Shown here: piece after piece, positions 37,232 to 45,526 of the stretch
How the letters are laid out: every line of letters starts with the position of its first letter
How positions within the stretch are numbered: the stretch's first letter is position 1
Source: Roseobacter sp. CCS2
GTDB lineage: Bacteria > Pseudomonadota > Alphaproteobacteria > Rhodobacterales > Rhodobacteraceae
DNA: 64,000 bases
Reading direction: 5' to 3'
NCBI RefSeq assembly: GCF_000169435.1
Contig: NZ_AAYB01000001.1
Location: 558,001 to 622,000 of the forward strand
Program-made: the position numbers and the translations under genes
The notes under the pieces: generated by a model
The model's input: the letters and a program-made list of their open reading frames with translations, nothing else
Told to the model about the DNA's origin: nothing
The model's database searches: none

Positions 37232-37819
37232 CTAAAGGCCACCCTTATCGGTTAGCCGTGTGACATCCGCGCGTAAACTGTCGGGTAGATTGGCGCAGAT
37301 TTGCGCGATTGAAAGATGCAGTAGCGGATGCGTCCAATCGGGTGCGACATCCAGCAACGGCACCAACACAAACGCCCGATCCTGAAGACGCGGATGTGGC
37401 AAGATCAATTGCTCTGGCGTCATGCGCTGCTGCTCTGACAGTGGCAGATCGCGCCACTTTTGCTGTGTTGCGACATCTGGCATCACAAGGTCACCAAGTG
37501 CGATCAGGTCCAGATCAAGCGTGCGCTGCCCCCACCTTTGGCTGCGTTTTCGCCCTGCCTTGGCTTCGATTTCGTGTAAAACACTCAGCAATTCTCGCGC
37601 TGAAAGCGCTGTTTCAAACGCCATCGCAGCATTCACATAGTCCGGCCCCGCACCCACAGGAAACGCAGGTGTCACGAAAAGCCCACTCGTCTTTATCGTG
37701 GACGACGCGAGTTCTGCGACCAAATGCATGGCCTTTTGTACAGTTTCCCTTGCGTCACCCCAGACCGAATTTTCATTGCTGCCAAAGGCGATAAGCGCAC
37801 ATTGGCCTATAGGCGGCAT
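37232..37819 (-). CDS. folK: 2-amino-4-hydroxy-6-hydroxymethyldihydropteridine pyrophosphokinase
   Basis: FolK transfers pyrophosphate from ATP to the pterin in folate synthesis. The 195-residue protein has IAFGSNENSVWGDARETV, FPVGAGPDYVNAA and RWGQRTLDLDLIALGD, with the metal-binding DLDL. ATG 37819 (MPPIGQCAL) is chosen over a codon six residues earlier, as the family starts near the GSN motif. The 3' part is followed by rpoZ after 100 bases. Confidence 0.94.
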   Translation of the reverse strand: MPPIGQCALIAFGSNENSVWGDARETVQKAMHLVAELASSTIKTSGLFVTPAFPVGAGPDYVNAAMAFETALSARELLSVLHEIEAKAGRKRSQRWGQRTLDLDLIALGDLVMPDVATQQKWRDLPLSEQQRMTPEQLILPHPRLQDRAFVLVPLLDVAPDWTHPLLHLSIAQICANLPDSLRADVTRLTDKGGL

Positions 37820-37931
37820 ATTCGACTCTTGTCTCAATCGTGAAAACCTTTAGATAAGTTTCAATCTTGCTGTTTTCATAACACTCACGAACAATAATTA
37901 CGCGCAAGACCACATTTGGAAGGACGACCCT

Positions 37932-38513
37932 ATGTTTTATCGGGACGAGCGATTGGCGCTCTTCATCGATGGATCAAACCTATATGCAGCGGCAAAGTCG
38001 CTTGGTTTTGACATCGATTACAAACTTTTGCGACAGGAATTCATGCGTCGCGGAAAAATGCTTCGGGCTTTCTACTATACGGCATTACTTGAAAACGACG
38101 AATACTCACCAATACGCCCGTTGGTTGATTGGCTGAACTACAACGGTTTCACCATGGTGACGAAACCTGCGAAAGAATACACAGACAGCATGGGCCGCCG
38201 GAAGGTAAAGGGCAACATGGACATCGAACTTGCCGTCGATGCAATGGAACTCGCCCCTTATGTTGACCATGTGGTGCTGTTTTCCGGCGATGGTGATTTC
38301 CGACCATTGGTTGAGTCGCTGCAACGCAAAGGGGTTCGCGTCTCAGTGGTTTCAACGATTCGCAGCCAACCACCAATGATTGCTGATGAACTGCGGCGTC
38401 AGGCTGACAACTTCATCGAACTTGATGAGTTGCGCGATGTTGTGGGTCGCCCGACACGCGAACCACGTCAGGAAACGCAGCAACAGCAAGAAGAAGTCAC
38501 GCAAGAGACGTGA
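37932..38513 (+). CDS. NYN-domain (LabA/DUF88) ribonuclease-like protein
   Basis: The 193-residue protein has the PIN/NYN acidic residues: LFIDGSNLYAAAKSLG, KGNMDIELAVDAMELA, and VVLFSGDGDFRPLVE. Such proteins are RNases or RNA-processing factors. The end is rich in Gln/Glu (ETQQQQEEVTQET). An ORF of 29 codons follows at 38518-38607 but is too short to be supported. Start ATG 37932 has GGAAGGACG just before it. Confidence 0.9.
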   Translation: MFYRDERLALFIDGSNLYAAAKSLGFDIDYKLLRQEFMRRGKMLRAFYYTALLENDEYSPIRPLVDWLNYNGFTMVTKPAKEYTDSMGRRKVKGNMDIELAVDAMELAPYVDHVVLFSGDGDFRPLVESLQRKGVRVSVVSTIRSQPPMIADELRRQADNFIELDELRDVVGRPTREPRQETQQQQEEVTQET

Positions 38514-38624
38514 TCTTATGAGTGCAACGGCGCGCAGTCCTGCGCGCCTCAATGGGTCGCAGCAACTGGCGCTGGACCTGTCCGCGCCAAACCCTTACCT
38601 CTGGTAGCATAACCGGAGCATATA

Positions 38625-39575
38625 ATGACGAAACCACCCCTCACCCTTTATCTTGCAGCCCCCAGGGGGTTCTGCGCTGGCGTCGACCGCGCGATCAAGA
38701 TTGTTGAGATGGCGTTGGAAAAATGGGGCGCACCTGTCTACGTCCGCCATGAGATCGTACATAACAAATTTGTTGTTGATGCATTGCGCGATCAAGGTGC
38801 TGTGTTCGTCGATGAACTGGACGAATGCCCAGATGACCGCCCTGTCATCTTTTCTGCGCATGGTGTGCCGAAATCCGTTCCAGCCGCAGCCGCAAAGCGC
38901 GAGATGGTCTTTGTGGATGCCACCTGCCCTCTTGTCAGCAAGGTACATATTGAAGCGCAGCGGCACGCTGACAATGGTCTGCAAATGATCATGATCGGCC
39001 ATGAAGGCCACCCTGAAACTGTCGGAACCATGGGGCAATTGCCCGAAGGCGAAGTGCTTTTGGTCGAAACCGTGGCTGATGTGGCGACCGTCGCCGTGCG
39101 CGATCCTGACAAACTGGCCTTTGTCACTCAGACCACACTGTCGGTTGATGATACCGCTGATATTGTTGCTGCCCTATACGACCGTTTTCCCAATATCGTG
39201 GGACCGCATAAGGAAGACATCTGTTACGCTACGACAAACAGACAAGAAGCAGTCAAGGCGATGGCCCCCAAATGCGATGCAATGCTGGTCGTGGGTGCCC
39301 CGAACTCGTCCAACTCCAAACGTCTGGTCGAAGTGGGCGCGCGTGCGGGCTGTAATTATGCGCAGCTGGTGCAGCGGGCGACTGACATCGACTGGCGTGC
39401 GCTGGAAGGGATCACATCGATGGGGATTACAGCCGGTGCATCAGCCCCCGAAGTGCTGATCGCCGAGGTTATTGATGCCTTCAAGGACAGGTTTGATACC
39501 ACCGTCGAAATGGTGGTGACCGCAGAAGAAAACGTCGAATTCAAAGTGCCGCGGGTACTGAGGGAGCCTGCCTGA
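38625..39575 (+). CDS. ispH: 4-hydroxy-3-methylbut-2-enyl diphosphate reductase
   Basis: IspH is the [4Fe-4S] enzyme that makes IPP and DMAPP in the last step of the MEP pathway. Three cluster cysteines sit in [25 protein letters not shown], and [15 protein letters not shown], and the [12 protein letters not shown] block is intact. The length of 316 residues is normal. It begins a tightly spaced run of genes that goes to 43066; the stop overlaps the next start (TGATG). Confidence 0.96.
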   Translation: MTKPPLTLYLAAPRGFCAGVDRAIKIVEMALEKWGAPVYVRHEIVHNKFVVDALRDQGAVFVDELDECPDDRPVIFSAHGVPKSVPAAAAKREMVFVDATCPLVSKVHIEAQRHADNGLQMIMIGHEGHPETVGTMGQLPEGEVLLVETVADVATVAVRDPDKLAFVTQTTLSVDDTADIVAALYDRFPNIVGPHKEDICYATTNRQEAVKAMAPKCDAMLVVGAPNSSNSKRLVEVGARAGCNYAQLVQRATDIDWRALEGITSMGITAGASAPEVLIAEVIDAFKDRFDTTVEMVVTAEENVEFKVPRVLREPA

Positions 39576-40189
39576 TGATCAGTCTGCAATTTTTGCTTAC
39601 CGCCATTGTCGTCTGTATCGCACCGGGCACCGGCGTGATTTATACGCTTGCTTTAGGGGTGGGACAGGGACGACGGGCAGCTATCGCCGCAGCCTTTGGT
39701 TGCACGATCGGGATAATTCCCCACCTCGCCGCAGCAACATTGGGTTTGGCCGCCCTTTTGCATACCAGCGCGCTACTGTTCCAGATCGTCAAGTTCGCAG
39801 GTGTGGCTTATCTGCTATATCTTGCGTGGCAGGCACTGAAGTCAGACGGTGCTTTGGCAATCCGCCCAAACGCGGCCAGCCAGCCACTATTCAAAATTGC
39901 TAAACGCGGTGCGCTGATCAATATCTTGAACCCAAAGCTGTCGATTTTCTTTCTGGCGCTGCTGCCACCTTTCCTGTCCGGCAGCCCCACGACCGCAACA
40001 GCCGAAATGATTATGTTGGGCATTGTCTTTATGGCGCTGACCTTTGTTATCTTCGTTTTCTACGGGGTCTTTGCCGCACTCGCACGTGACAAGCTGCTAC
40101 AGAGTGAAACCGTGATGCGCTGGCTTAGCCGATCATTTGCAAGTATCTTTGCGGCACTCGGATTGCGATTGGCCTTCGAAAAAGCATGA
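39575..40189 (+). CDS. LysE/RhtB-family exporter
   Basis: The 204-residue protein has six TM helices and the LysE family opening (FLLTAIVVCIAPGTGVIYTL, then GVGQGRRAAIAAAFGCTIG) with later FKIAKRGALINILNPKLSIFF. Family members export amino acids or homoserine lactones. Starts at the stop of ispH and ends over the next ATG, so cotranscription is likely. The substrate is not evident. Confidence 0.9.
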   Translation: MISLQFLLTAIVVCIAPGTGVIYTLALGVGQGRRAAIAAAFGCTIGIIPHLAAATLGLAALLHTSALLFQIVKFAGVAYLLYLAWQALKSDGALAIRPNAASQPLFKIAKRGALINILNPKLSIFFLALLPPFLSGSPTTATAEMIMLGIVFMALTFVIFVFYGVFAALARDKLLQSETVMRWLSRSFASIFAALGLRLAFEKA

Positions 40190-40635
40190 ACACAATCCCG
40201 CGCTCTGCACTGATCCTTGGGCTGGCCGGCCTGTTGCCCTTTGCTTGGGGGGCAGCGACCGTCATGATCCCGGATCTTGCCTTTTGGGGGCAAATGAACC
40301 TCGGCGGTCGCTTTATCGGACCTTATGTGCAGCTTTTCTACGGGGCTATTATATTGTCGTTCATGTCAGGCGTGCTTTGGGGGTTTGCCACCAAAGCAAC
40401 CGGTCAGATCGCCACTGCAAGCTATATTCTATCGGTGATCCCGGCGCTTTGGGCTTTTTTCATGACAGGCGGCGGCCCGACCACAGCGGCCGTTAATCTG
40501 ATCGTCGGTTTCCTAGGACTGTTACTGCTGGATTGGCATTTCTGGCGGCTGGGCCTTGCGCCGCCTTGGTGGATGTATCTCCGCGGGCTGCTTACAGTGA
40601 TCGTTATCATCACATTTTTGCCTTTGGTGTTTTGA
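40186..40635 (+). CDS. DUF3429 membrane protein
   Basis: The 149-residue protein has about five TM helices (LILGLAGLLPFAWGAATVM, LFYGAIILSFMSGVLWGFA and others) typical of DUF3429, of unknown function. It overlaps both neighbours by a few bases (ATGA and TGATG). Confidence 0.85.
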   Translation: MNTIPRSALILGLAGLLPFAWGAATVMIPDLAFWGQMNLGGRFIGPYVQLFYGAIILSFMSGVLWGFATKATGQIATASYILSVIPALWAFFMTGGGPTTAAVNLIVGFLGLLLLDWHFWRLGLAPPWWMYLRGLLTVIVIITFLPLVF

Positions 40636-41228
40636 TGACCGACGCCCGCACCATCGCAACTTACGACGAAAGAGCCGCGGAATACGCACAGATCGTAACG
40701 CAGGATGCACCCGACGAAAGCCTGCAAGGCTTTATCGACCTTATCCCGAAGGGTGGCAAAGTGTTGGACCTTGGCTGCGGCCCCGGTGCCGCGTCATTTC
40801 ATATGCAAAACGCGGGACTTATCCCTGATCCCATTGATGCCTCAGAAGGGATGATTACGATCGCACGGGAAAAATATGCCTTAAACGCCCGCGTTGGCCG
40901 TTTTGACGACGTGACAGAGCAAGAGATTTACGATGGTGTCTGGGCCAATTTCTGTTTGCTTCATGCACCCCGCGATCATCTTGCACGTTACTTTGCAGCA
41001 CTGTTTGCAGCGACCAAGCCGGGCGGTATTTTGCACGTCGGCATGAAAACGGGCATGGGAACAGGGCGCGACACGATCAACAGGTTGTATACATATGTAA
41101 CTGTCGATGAACTGTCAGTCTTGTTCACGGGTGCTGGGTATACGGTCACCTATGTCAGGGAAGGCAAAGAAGCCGGCCTTGCTGGCACAATAGATCCCTT
41201 TGTGATCATGCGCGGAAAGAAGCCCTGA
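40635..41228 (+). CDS. SAM-dependent class I methyltransferase
   Basis: The 197-residue protein has the SAM-binding motif [17 protein letters not shown], motif II-like DASEGMI, and [19 protein letters not shown]. The frame is open upstream inside DUF3429, but ATG 40635 ([19 protein letters not shown]) overlaps that gene's stop and gives the normal N-terminus. The target molecule is unknown. Confidence 0.88.
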   Translation: MTDARTIATYDERAAEYAQIVTQDAPDESLQGFIDLIPKGGKVLDLGCGPGAASFHMQNAGLIPDPIDASEGMITIAREKYALNARVGRFDDVTEQEIYDGVWANFCLLHAPRDHLARYFAALFAATKPGGILHVGMKTGMGTGRDTINRLYTYVTVDELSVLFTGAGYTVTYVREGKEAGLAGTIDPFVIMRGKKP

Positions 41229-41229
41229 A

Positions 41230-41682
41230 ATGCCAGACCTATTTGCCTATACAGACGGTGCCTGTTCAGGCAATCCCGGTCCCGGCGGCTGGGGCGCGCT
41301 ACTGGTGGCACGCGACGGCGACAAGGTGCTGAAAGAACGCGAACTGTGCGGTGGCGAAGCCGATACAACGAACAACCGCATGGAGCTGCTTGCAGCCATC
41401 AGCGCGCTGGAAACGCTCGACCGGTCTACGGCGCTAACGATTGTCACGGACAGTTCCTATGTCAAAGACGGCATCACCCAATGGATTCATGGCTGGAAAG
41501 CGCGCGGTTGGAAGACGGCAGCCAAAAAACCCGTAAAGAACGAAGATCTGTGGAAACGCCTTGATGAGGTGACCGCGCGCCATGACGTGACGTGGGAATG
41601 GGTCAAAGGCCACGCGGGGCACCCTGAAAACGAAAAGGCTGACGAACTGGCCCGCGCAGGAATGGAGCCGTTTAAGCCATGA
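41230..41682 (+). CDS. rnhA: Ribonuclease HI
   Basis: RNase HI removes the RNA strand of RNA:DNA hybrids. The 150-residue enzyme has [40 protein letters not shown] and [15 protein letters not shown], with the D-E-D-D carboxylates in place. It follows the methyltransferase gene after one base and overlaps the next start. Confidence 0.96.
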   Translation: MPDLFAYTDGACSGNPGPGGWGALLVARDGDKVLKERELCGGEADTTNNRMELLAAISALETLDRSTALTIVTDSSYVKDGITQWIHGWKARGWKTAAKKPVKNEDLWKRLDEVTARHDVTWEWVKGHAGHPENEKADELARAGMEPFKP

Positions 41683-42374
41683 AAGAGCCCCTTCTGCTGC
41701 TACCCGGCATGATGTGTGACGCCCGCCTTTACGGCCCGCAGATCGAAGCATTTTCGCATGAGCGACCAATTGTAACCGCGCCGCTGAATGACCACGCCAC
41801 TGTTGAAGCGTTGGCGCGCGACATTCTTGATACTGCGCCCCAACAGTTCGCGCTTGCTGGCTTGTCGATGGGTGGGATTGTCGCGATGGAAGTGATCCGC
41901 CAAGCCCCGGATCGCGTTACCCGGTTGGCATTACTTGATACCAACCCAAAGGCTGAACATCCCACGGTCGCGCAAAACCGCGAACCACAAATGCAAAAAG
42001 TGCGCGACGGGCATCTGCGTGCTGTCATGCGTGATGAGATGAAACCGAATTATCTGACCGATGGTCCCCGTATGGGCCAAATCCTTGATTTATGCATGGC
42101 GATGGCCGACGCGCTTGGCCCTGACGTTTTCATCAACCAGTCCCGCGCGCTGCAATCGCGCCCCGACCAGCAAGACACCTTGCGTTCGGTCAATGTGCCG
42201 ACCCTGATCCTTTGTGGCGAAGATGATGCCCTCTGCCCGATCCACCGGCACACGCTGATGCATGAGCTGATCCCGGGGTCGGCCCTGAAAATTATCAAGA
42301 ATGCGGGCCACCTGCCGACACTTGAACAACCCCAAATAACAAACGAGGCTTTGGCACAATGGCTGAACCAGTAA
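41679..42374 (+). CDS. Alpha/beta hydrolase
   Basis: The 231-residue protein has the nucleophile elbow [16 protein letters not shown] (GxSxG), an Asp in [12 protein letters not shown] and a His in [13 protein letters not shown], thus an intact triad. Start overlaps rnhA as ATGA; the end overlaps the RraA-like gene by 16 bases. The substrate is unknown. Confidence 0.9.
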   Translation: MKEPLLLLPGMMCDARLYGPQIEAFSHERPIVTAPLNDHATVEALARDILDTAPQQFALAGLSMGGIVAMEVIRQAPDRVTRLALLDTNPKAEHPTVAQNREPQMQKVRDGHLRAVMRDEMKPNYLTDGPRMGQILDLCMAMADALGPDVFINQSRALQSRPDQQDTLRSVNVPTLILCGEDDALCPIHRHTLMHELIPGSALKIIKNAGHLPTLEQPQITNEALAQWLNQ

Positions 42375-43066
42375 TCTCCGCCGACCTTCTCGCGCTGCTG
42401 CAACGGGTCGACACGCCCACGGTATGCAACGCCATTGAAGTGGCGCAAGGCAAACGCGGCTTTGACGCCTATACCAAAGGCACAATGCAATGCTCTGCCC
42501 CGGGTCAATCCATGGTTGGTTTTGCGCGCACAGCCAAGATCGCAGGACGCGAGGCCCCGACCGAAGCCCCAGACGTGATCCGTGCCCGGCGTCTGGATTA
42601 TTTCCGCAACATGGCAGGCGGACCACGCCCTGCCATCGCGGTGCTGGAGGACATCGACTATCCCCACTGCGTTAGCGCCTGGTGGGGCGAGGTACATACG
42701 AACGTGCATAAGGGGCTGGGCCTGAACGGTGCGCTGACCAATGGCGTGATGCGTGATCTGGGTGATCTGGCACAGGGGTTTCCCGTTGTTGCGGGCTCTA
42801 TCGGGCCCAGCCATGCGTTTGTGCATGTGCGCGAATTGGGAACACCAGTGAACGTGATGGGTATGACAGTGAACCAAGGTGATCTGGTGCATGCCGATCA
42901 GCACGGCGGTTTAGTGATCCCACCCAAAGTCATCCCTGATCTGAAGACCGCGATTGAAAAGATGTGGGCGGGCGAGCAAATTATCCTCGGGCCAGCAAAA
43001 GAGGCTGATTTTAATTTGGATAAGCTGCTTGAAGCGTGGGCTGCGTTTGAAAAGGCGCGCACCTGA
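42359..43066 (+). CDS. RraA-like family protein (HMG/CHA aldolase type)
   Basis: The 235-residue protein has the RraA-like fold: VDTPTVCNAIEVAQGKRGF, GALTNGVMRDLGDLAQG (GG/NGxxRD motif) and PVNVMGMTVNQGDLVHADQHG. These proteins include 4-hydroxy-4-methyl-2-oxoglutarate/oxaloacetate aldolases as well as RNase E regulators. The GVMRD Arg-Asp needed for aldolase activity is present. It is the last gene of the operon-like run. Confidence 0.85.
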   Translation: MAEPVISADLLALLQRVDTPTVCNAIEVAQGKRGFDAYTKGTMQCSAPGQSMVGFARTAKIAGREAPTEAPDVIRARRLDYFRNMAGGPRPAIAVLEDIDYPHCVSAWWGEVHTNVHKGLGLNGALTNGVMRDLGDLAQGFPVVAGSIGPSHAFVHVRELGTPVNVMGMTVNQGDLVHADQHGGLVIPPKVIPDLKTAIEKMWAGEQIILGPAKEADFNLDKLLEAWAAFEKART

Positions 43067-43072
43067 CGCGGT

Positions 43073-44044
43073 CTAGCTGACCTTCAGAACAATCTTGCCA
43101 ATATGTGCGCTGCTTTCCATGCGCGCATGTGCGGCGGCGGCATCTTCCAGCGTGAACTCCTGATCCATGACCGGGGCCACTTTACCCGCCGTGATCAACG
43201 GCCAGACATGCGTGCGCAGTTCATCCGCGATCCGCGCTTTTGCCAGATCGGACTGCGGACGCAGCGTTGAACCAGTGATCGTCAACCGCCGTGTCATCAA
43301 TTGTACGAAGTTCAATTCAACCTTCGGTCCTTGCAGAAACGCGATCTGCACCAGCGTTCCGTCATCTGCCAGCGCCTTTAGGTTACGCGGGATGTAGGAC
43401 CCACCAACCATATCAAGGATCAGATCGGCCCCGCCAACCGCACGCATCTGTTCAACAAAATCCGCGTCACGGTAGCTGAAAGCAGCCTCGGCCCCCAAAG
43501 CAATGCACGCCTTACATTTCTCATCCGACCCAGCCGTCGTGAAAACACGCGCACCAAACGCCTTCGCCAGTTGAATGGCGGTTGTTCCAATCCCGGAACT
43601 GCCACCATGTACCAGAAATCTTTGCCCGGCCTGCAAACCACCGCGCATAAAGACATTGGACCACACAGTAAAAAAGGTCTCTGGCAGGCAGGCTGCTTGT
43701 TTCAATGTCAAACCATCGGGGATCGGCAGACAGTGTGCGGCGGGCGTCGCCACATACTCTGCATATCCGCCGCCGGGCAGCAGCGCGCAGACTTGATCAC
43801 CGGGCTTCAGATTTGCCACACCAGCGCCGCAGGCAGCAACCTCGCCTGCGGCCTCAAGCCCGGGCAGGTCACTGGCCCCTTTTGGCGGATTATAAAGCCC
43901 GGCCCGTTGCAAGGCATCGGGGCGATTTACACCCGCGTAGGCCACTTTGATGACGACCTGATCATAATCAGGTTCCGGCATGGGCCGATCCGCCAGCGTC
44001 AACACCTCGGGTCCACCAGCCTGAGAAATTTCAATCGCCTTCAT
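43073..44044 (-). CDS. NAD(P)H quinone oxidoreductase (PIG3 type)
   Basis: The 323-residue protein is a zinc-less medium-chain dehydrogenase: MKAIEISQAGGPEVLTLAD, GVNRPDALQRAGLYNPPKG, LPETFFTVWSNVF and the NADPH-binding HGGSSGIGTTAIQLAKAFG. The Q-type pattern follows TP53I3/PIG3 homologues, which reduce quinones in one-electron steps. It is convergent with the RraA-like gene and follows the COQ9 gene, a possible link to quinone metabolism. Confidence 0.9.
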   Translation of the reverse strand: MKAIEISQAGGPEVLTLADRPMPEPDYDQVVIKVAYAGVNRPDALQRAGLYNPPKGASDLPGLEAAGEVAACGAGVANLKPGDQVCALLPGGGYAEYVATPAAHCLPIPDGLTLKQAACLPETFFTVWSNVFMRGGLQAGQRFLVHGGSSGIGTTAIQLAKAFGARVFTTAGSDEKCKACIALGAEAAFSYRDADFVEQMRAVGGADLILDMVGGSYIPRNLKALADDGTLVQIAFLQGPKVELNFVQLMTRRLTITGSTLRPQSDLAKARIADELRTHVWPLITAGKVAPVMDQEFTLEDAAAAHARMESSAHIGKIVLKVS

Positions 44045-44056
44045 GAATACGCGTCC

Positions 44057-44755
44057 TTACTGCGGGTCGCGCCAAACGCCGGGCAAATTGGGGTCAGAGA
44101 CCGCCCCCGGTGCTTTGACAGAGGCCATCATCCGCTCCAACGTGCTTGTCAGCGGTTTCAGCAAAGGGTTGGCCTTGGCCTGCGCCTTGAGCTTTTCAAA
44201 CTGCATGACGTTATCAATACGGCGGTCGATGAAGGCATCGGTTGCCTGCAAATCGAGACTGTCATCACCCAGCCAATATAGCACGACCGAGCTGTAGACA
44301 CCCGACAACGTCATCCGCTTTGTATACCAATTCACATCGCGCGATGTATCACCAAGCGCGTTCCAAATCGCATCAGCGGTGCCCCAAATCAGCTTGGCCC
44401 CATCAGCTGCCATATGTGGCAAGGCAAAAAGCGTAGTGCCACGGCGCACAGCTTCTTTATCGTCGATCACCTGCAAGCGCAGGCGAATAGCATGGGCAAC
44501 CTTGTCACGAAAGCGCATGTTGGTCAGATCGGCTGCTTTCAGGGATGTAACCATCGCTGCATCACCGCGATGATGATAAGCGATAGCCAAATCCACTGCA
44601 CCACGCGGACACATCGTTTTGGCGACTGCTGGATCAATGTCAGCATCCGCAACAGCGGCCTTGAACGTGGCTGGCGACCAGCCATCAAAGGCGACATGCG
44701 GCAAGGCCGCGTCCAAAAGCTGGTTCAAAATCGGGTCGAGAGGGGCATTTGTCAT
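44057..44755 (-). CDS. COQ9-family protein
   Basis: The 232-residue protein has the COQ9 domain (AALPHVAFDGWSPATFKAAV, then MCPRGAVDLAIAYHHRGD). In mitochondria and alphaproteobacteria it binds lipids and supports ubiquinone hydroxylation. It is transcribed away from rpsU, with the qor-like gene 12 bases downstream. Confidence 0.92.
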   Translation of the reverse strand: MTNAPLDPILNQLLDAALPHVAFDGWSPATFKAAVADADIDPAVAKTMCPRGAVDLAIAYHHRGDAAMVTSLKAADLTNMRFRDKVAHAIRLRLQVIDDKEAVRRGTTLFALPHMAADGAKLIWGTADAIWNALGDTSRDVNWYTKRMTLSGVYSSVVLYWLGDDSLDLQATDAFIDRRIDNVMQFEKLKAQAKANPLLKPLTSTLERMMASVKAPGAVSDPNLPGVWRDPQ

Positions 44756-44848
44756 TGGTCACTCCTGCAATCCGTGCGCACTGGACAAACTAGCCCGCCT
44801 TTGCTATCTGCCCACTTCCTGCAATTTTTGCAAATTTAACTTAGAGAG

Positions 44849-44862
44849 GTGGTGAAAACCAC
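44849..44862 (+). promoter_or_regulatory. GAAA-capped hairpin just before the rpsU start
   Basis: GTGGT and ACCAC pair around the GNRA tetraloop GAAA and end right at the ATG. The Shine-Dalgarno GAGAGG lies at the 5' foot of the stem (44844-44849). The hairpin could control ribosome loading on rpsU mRNA. Confidence 0.5.
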
Positions 44863-45069
44863 ATGCAGGTTAGTGTTCGTGATAACAACGTCGATCAGGC
44901 GTTGCGTGCTCTGAAGAAAAAGCTTCAGCGTGAGGGCGTTTTTCGTGAAATGAAGCTTAAGCAGCATTTCGAAAAGCCGTCCGTGCGTAAAGCGCGTGAA
45001 AAAGCAGAAGCGATCCGTCGTCAGCGCAAGCTGGCACGTAAGAAGCTCCAGCGTGAAGGTCTGCTGTAA
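44863..45069 (+). CDS. rpsU: 30S ribosomal protein S21
   Basis: The 68-residue basic protein reads [19 protein letters not shown] with [19 protein letters not shown] later, the bacterial S21 pattern. It joins the 30S subunit late and aids initiation. A strong terminator follows. It is monocistronic between COQ9 and the copper module. Confidence 0.96.
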   Translation: MQVSVRDNNVDQALRALKKKLQREGVFREMKLKQHFEKPSVRKAREKAEAIRRQRKLARKKLQREGLL

Positions 45070-45094
45070 GGCGACCCTTCGACGTTACGATCAA

Positions 45095-45129
45095 GAAACC
45101 CCCGGCTGAGAGATCAGGCGGGGGTTTTT
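45095..45129. terminator. Strong intrinsic terminator between rpsU and cueR
   Basis: AACCCCC (45097-45103) pairs with GGGGGTT (45120-45126) around GGCTGAGAGATCAGGC-like sequence and is followed by TTTTT. AAA precedes the stem, so it can work on both strands for the converging genes. Confidence 0.85.
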
Positions 45130-45130
45130 C

Positions 45131-45526
45131 TTATGCAGGGCGCGGATCACCCAAGGAATTCAGAATTGGACAATCGGGTCGATCATCACCCGCACAGTCA
45201 CGCACCAAAGTCGTGAGCGTGTCGCGCATGTTCTGCAAATCCGCGATCTTATCCTCAATCCGCTGTAGATGTTCCTGCGCAATACGGCGTACGTCCGCGC
45301 TTGCCCGCTGTGTATCCTCCCACAGCGCCAACAGATCGCGGCAGTCTTCAATGGAAAATCCCAAGGCCCGCGCATGTGCCAGAAATGTCAGCTTGTGAAT
45401 ATCCTTGTCACCAAAGGCGCGATAGCCGTTTGTGTCGCGCCCCGGTTTCACCAGCCCGATATCCTCGTAATAGCGGATGGTCTTGGGCGGTAGACCTGCT
45501 TGTTCTGCCGCTTGTCCGATGTTCAT
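45131..45526 (-). CDS. cueR: Cu(I)-responsive MerR-family regulator
   Basis: The 131-residue protein has a MerR HTH ([30 protein letters not shown]) and the CueR metal loop: [13 protein letters not shown] with the two cysteines in C-x7-C spacing. CueR bends the promoter upon Cu(I) binding. Start is ATG 45526, which overlaps the stop of copA as ATGA, so copA and cueR are one transcript under the promoter at 48042. Frame upstream of it is copA DNA. Confidence 0.9.
   Translation of the reverse strand: MNIGQAAEQAGLPPKTIRYYEDIGLVKPGRDTNGYRAFGDKDIHKLTFLAHARALGFSIEDCRDLLALWEDTQRASADVRRIAQEHLQRIEDKIADLQNMRDTLTTLVRDCAGDDRPDCPILNSLGDPRPA

Noticed and set aside
38518-38607. 29-codon ORF between the NYN gene and ispH
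   Set aside because: No family, weak start context, and it is low-complexity; might be leader sequence only.
42050-42904. Long minus-strand ORF (284 codons) opposite the hydrolase and RraA-like genes
   Set aside because: Both plus-strand genes have intact motifs; the minus frame is rich in His/Cys/Arg, as is usual for antisense shadows in GC-rich DNA.
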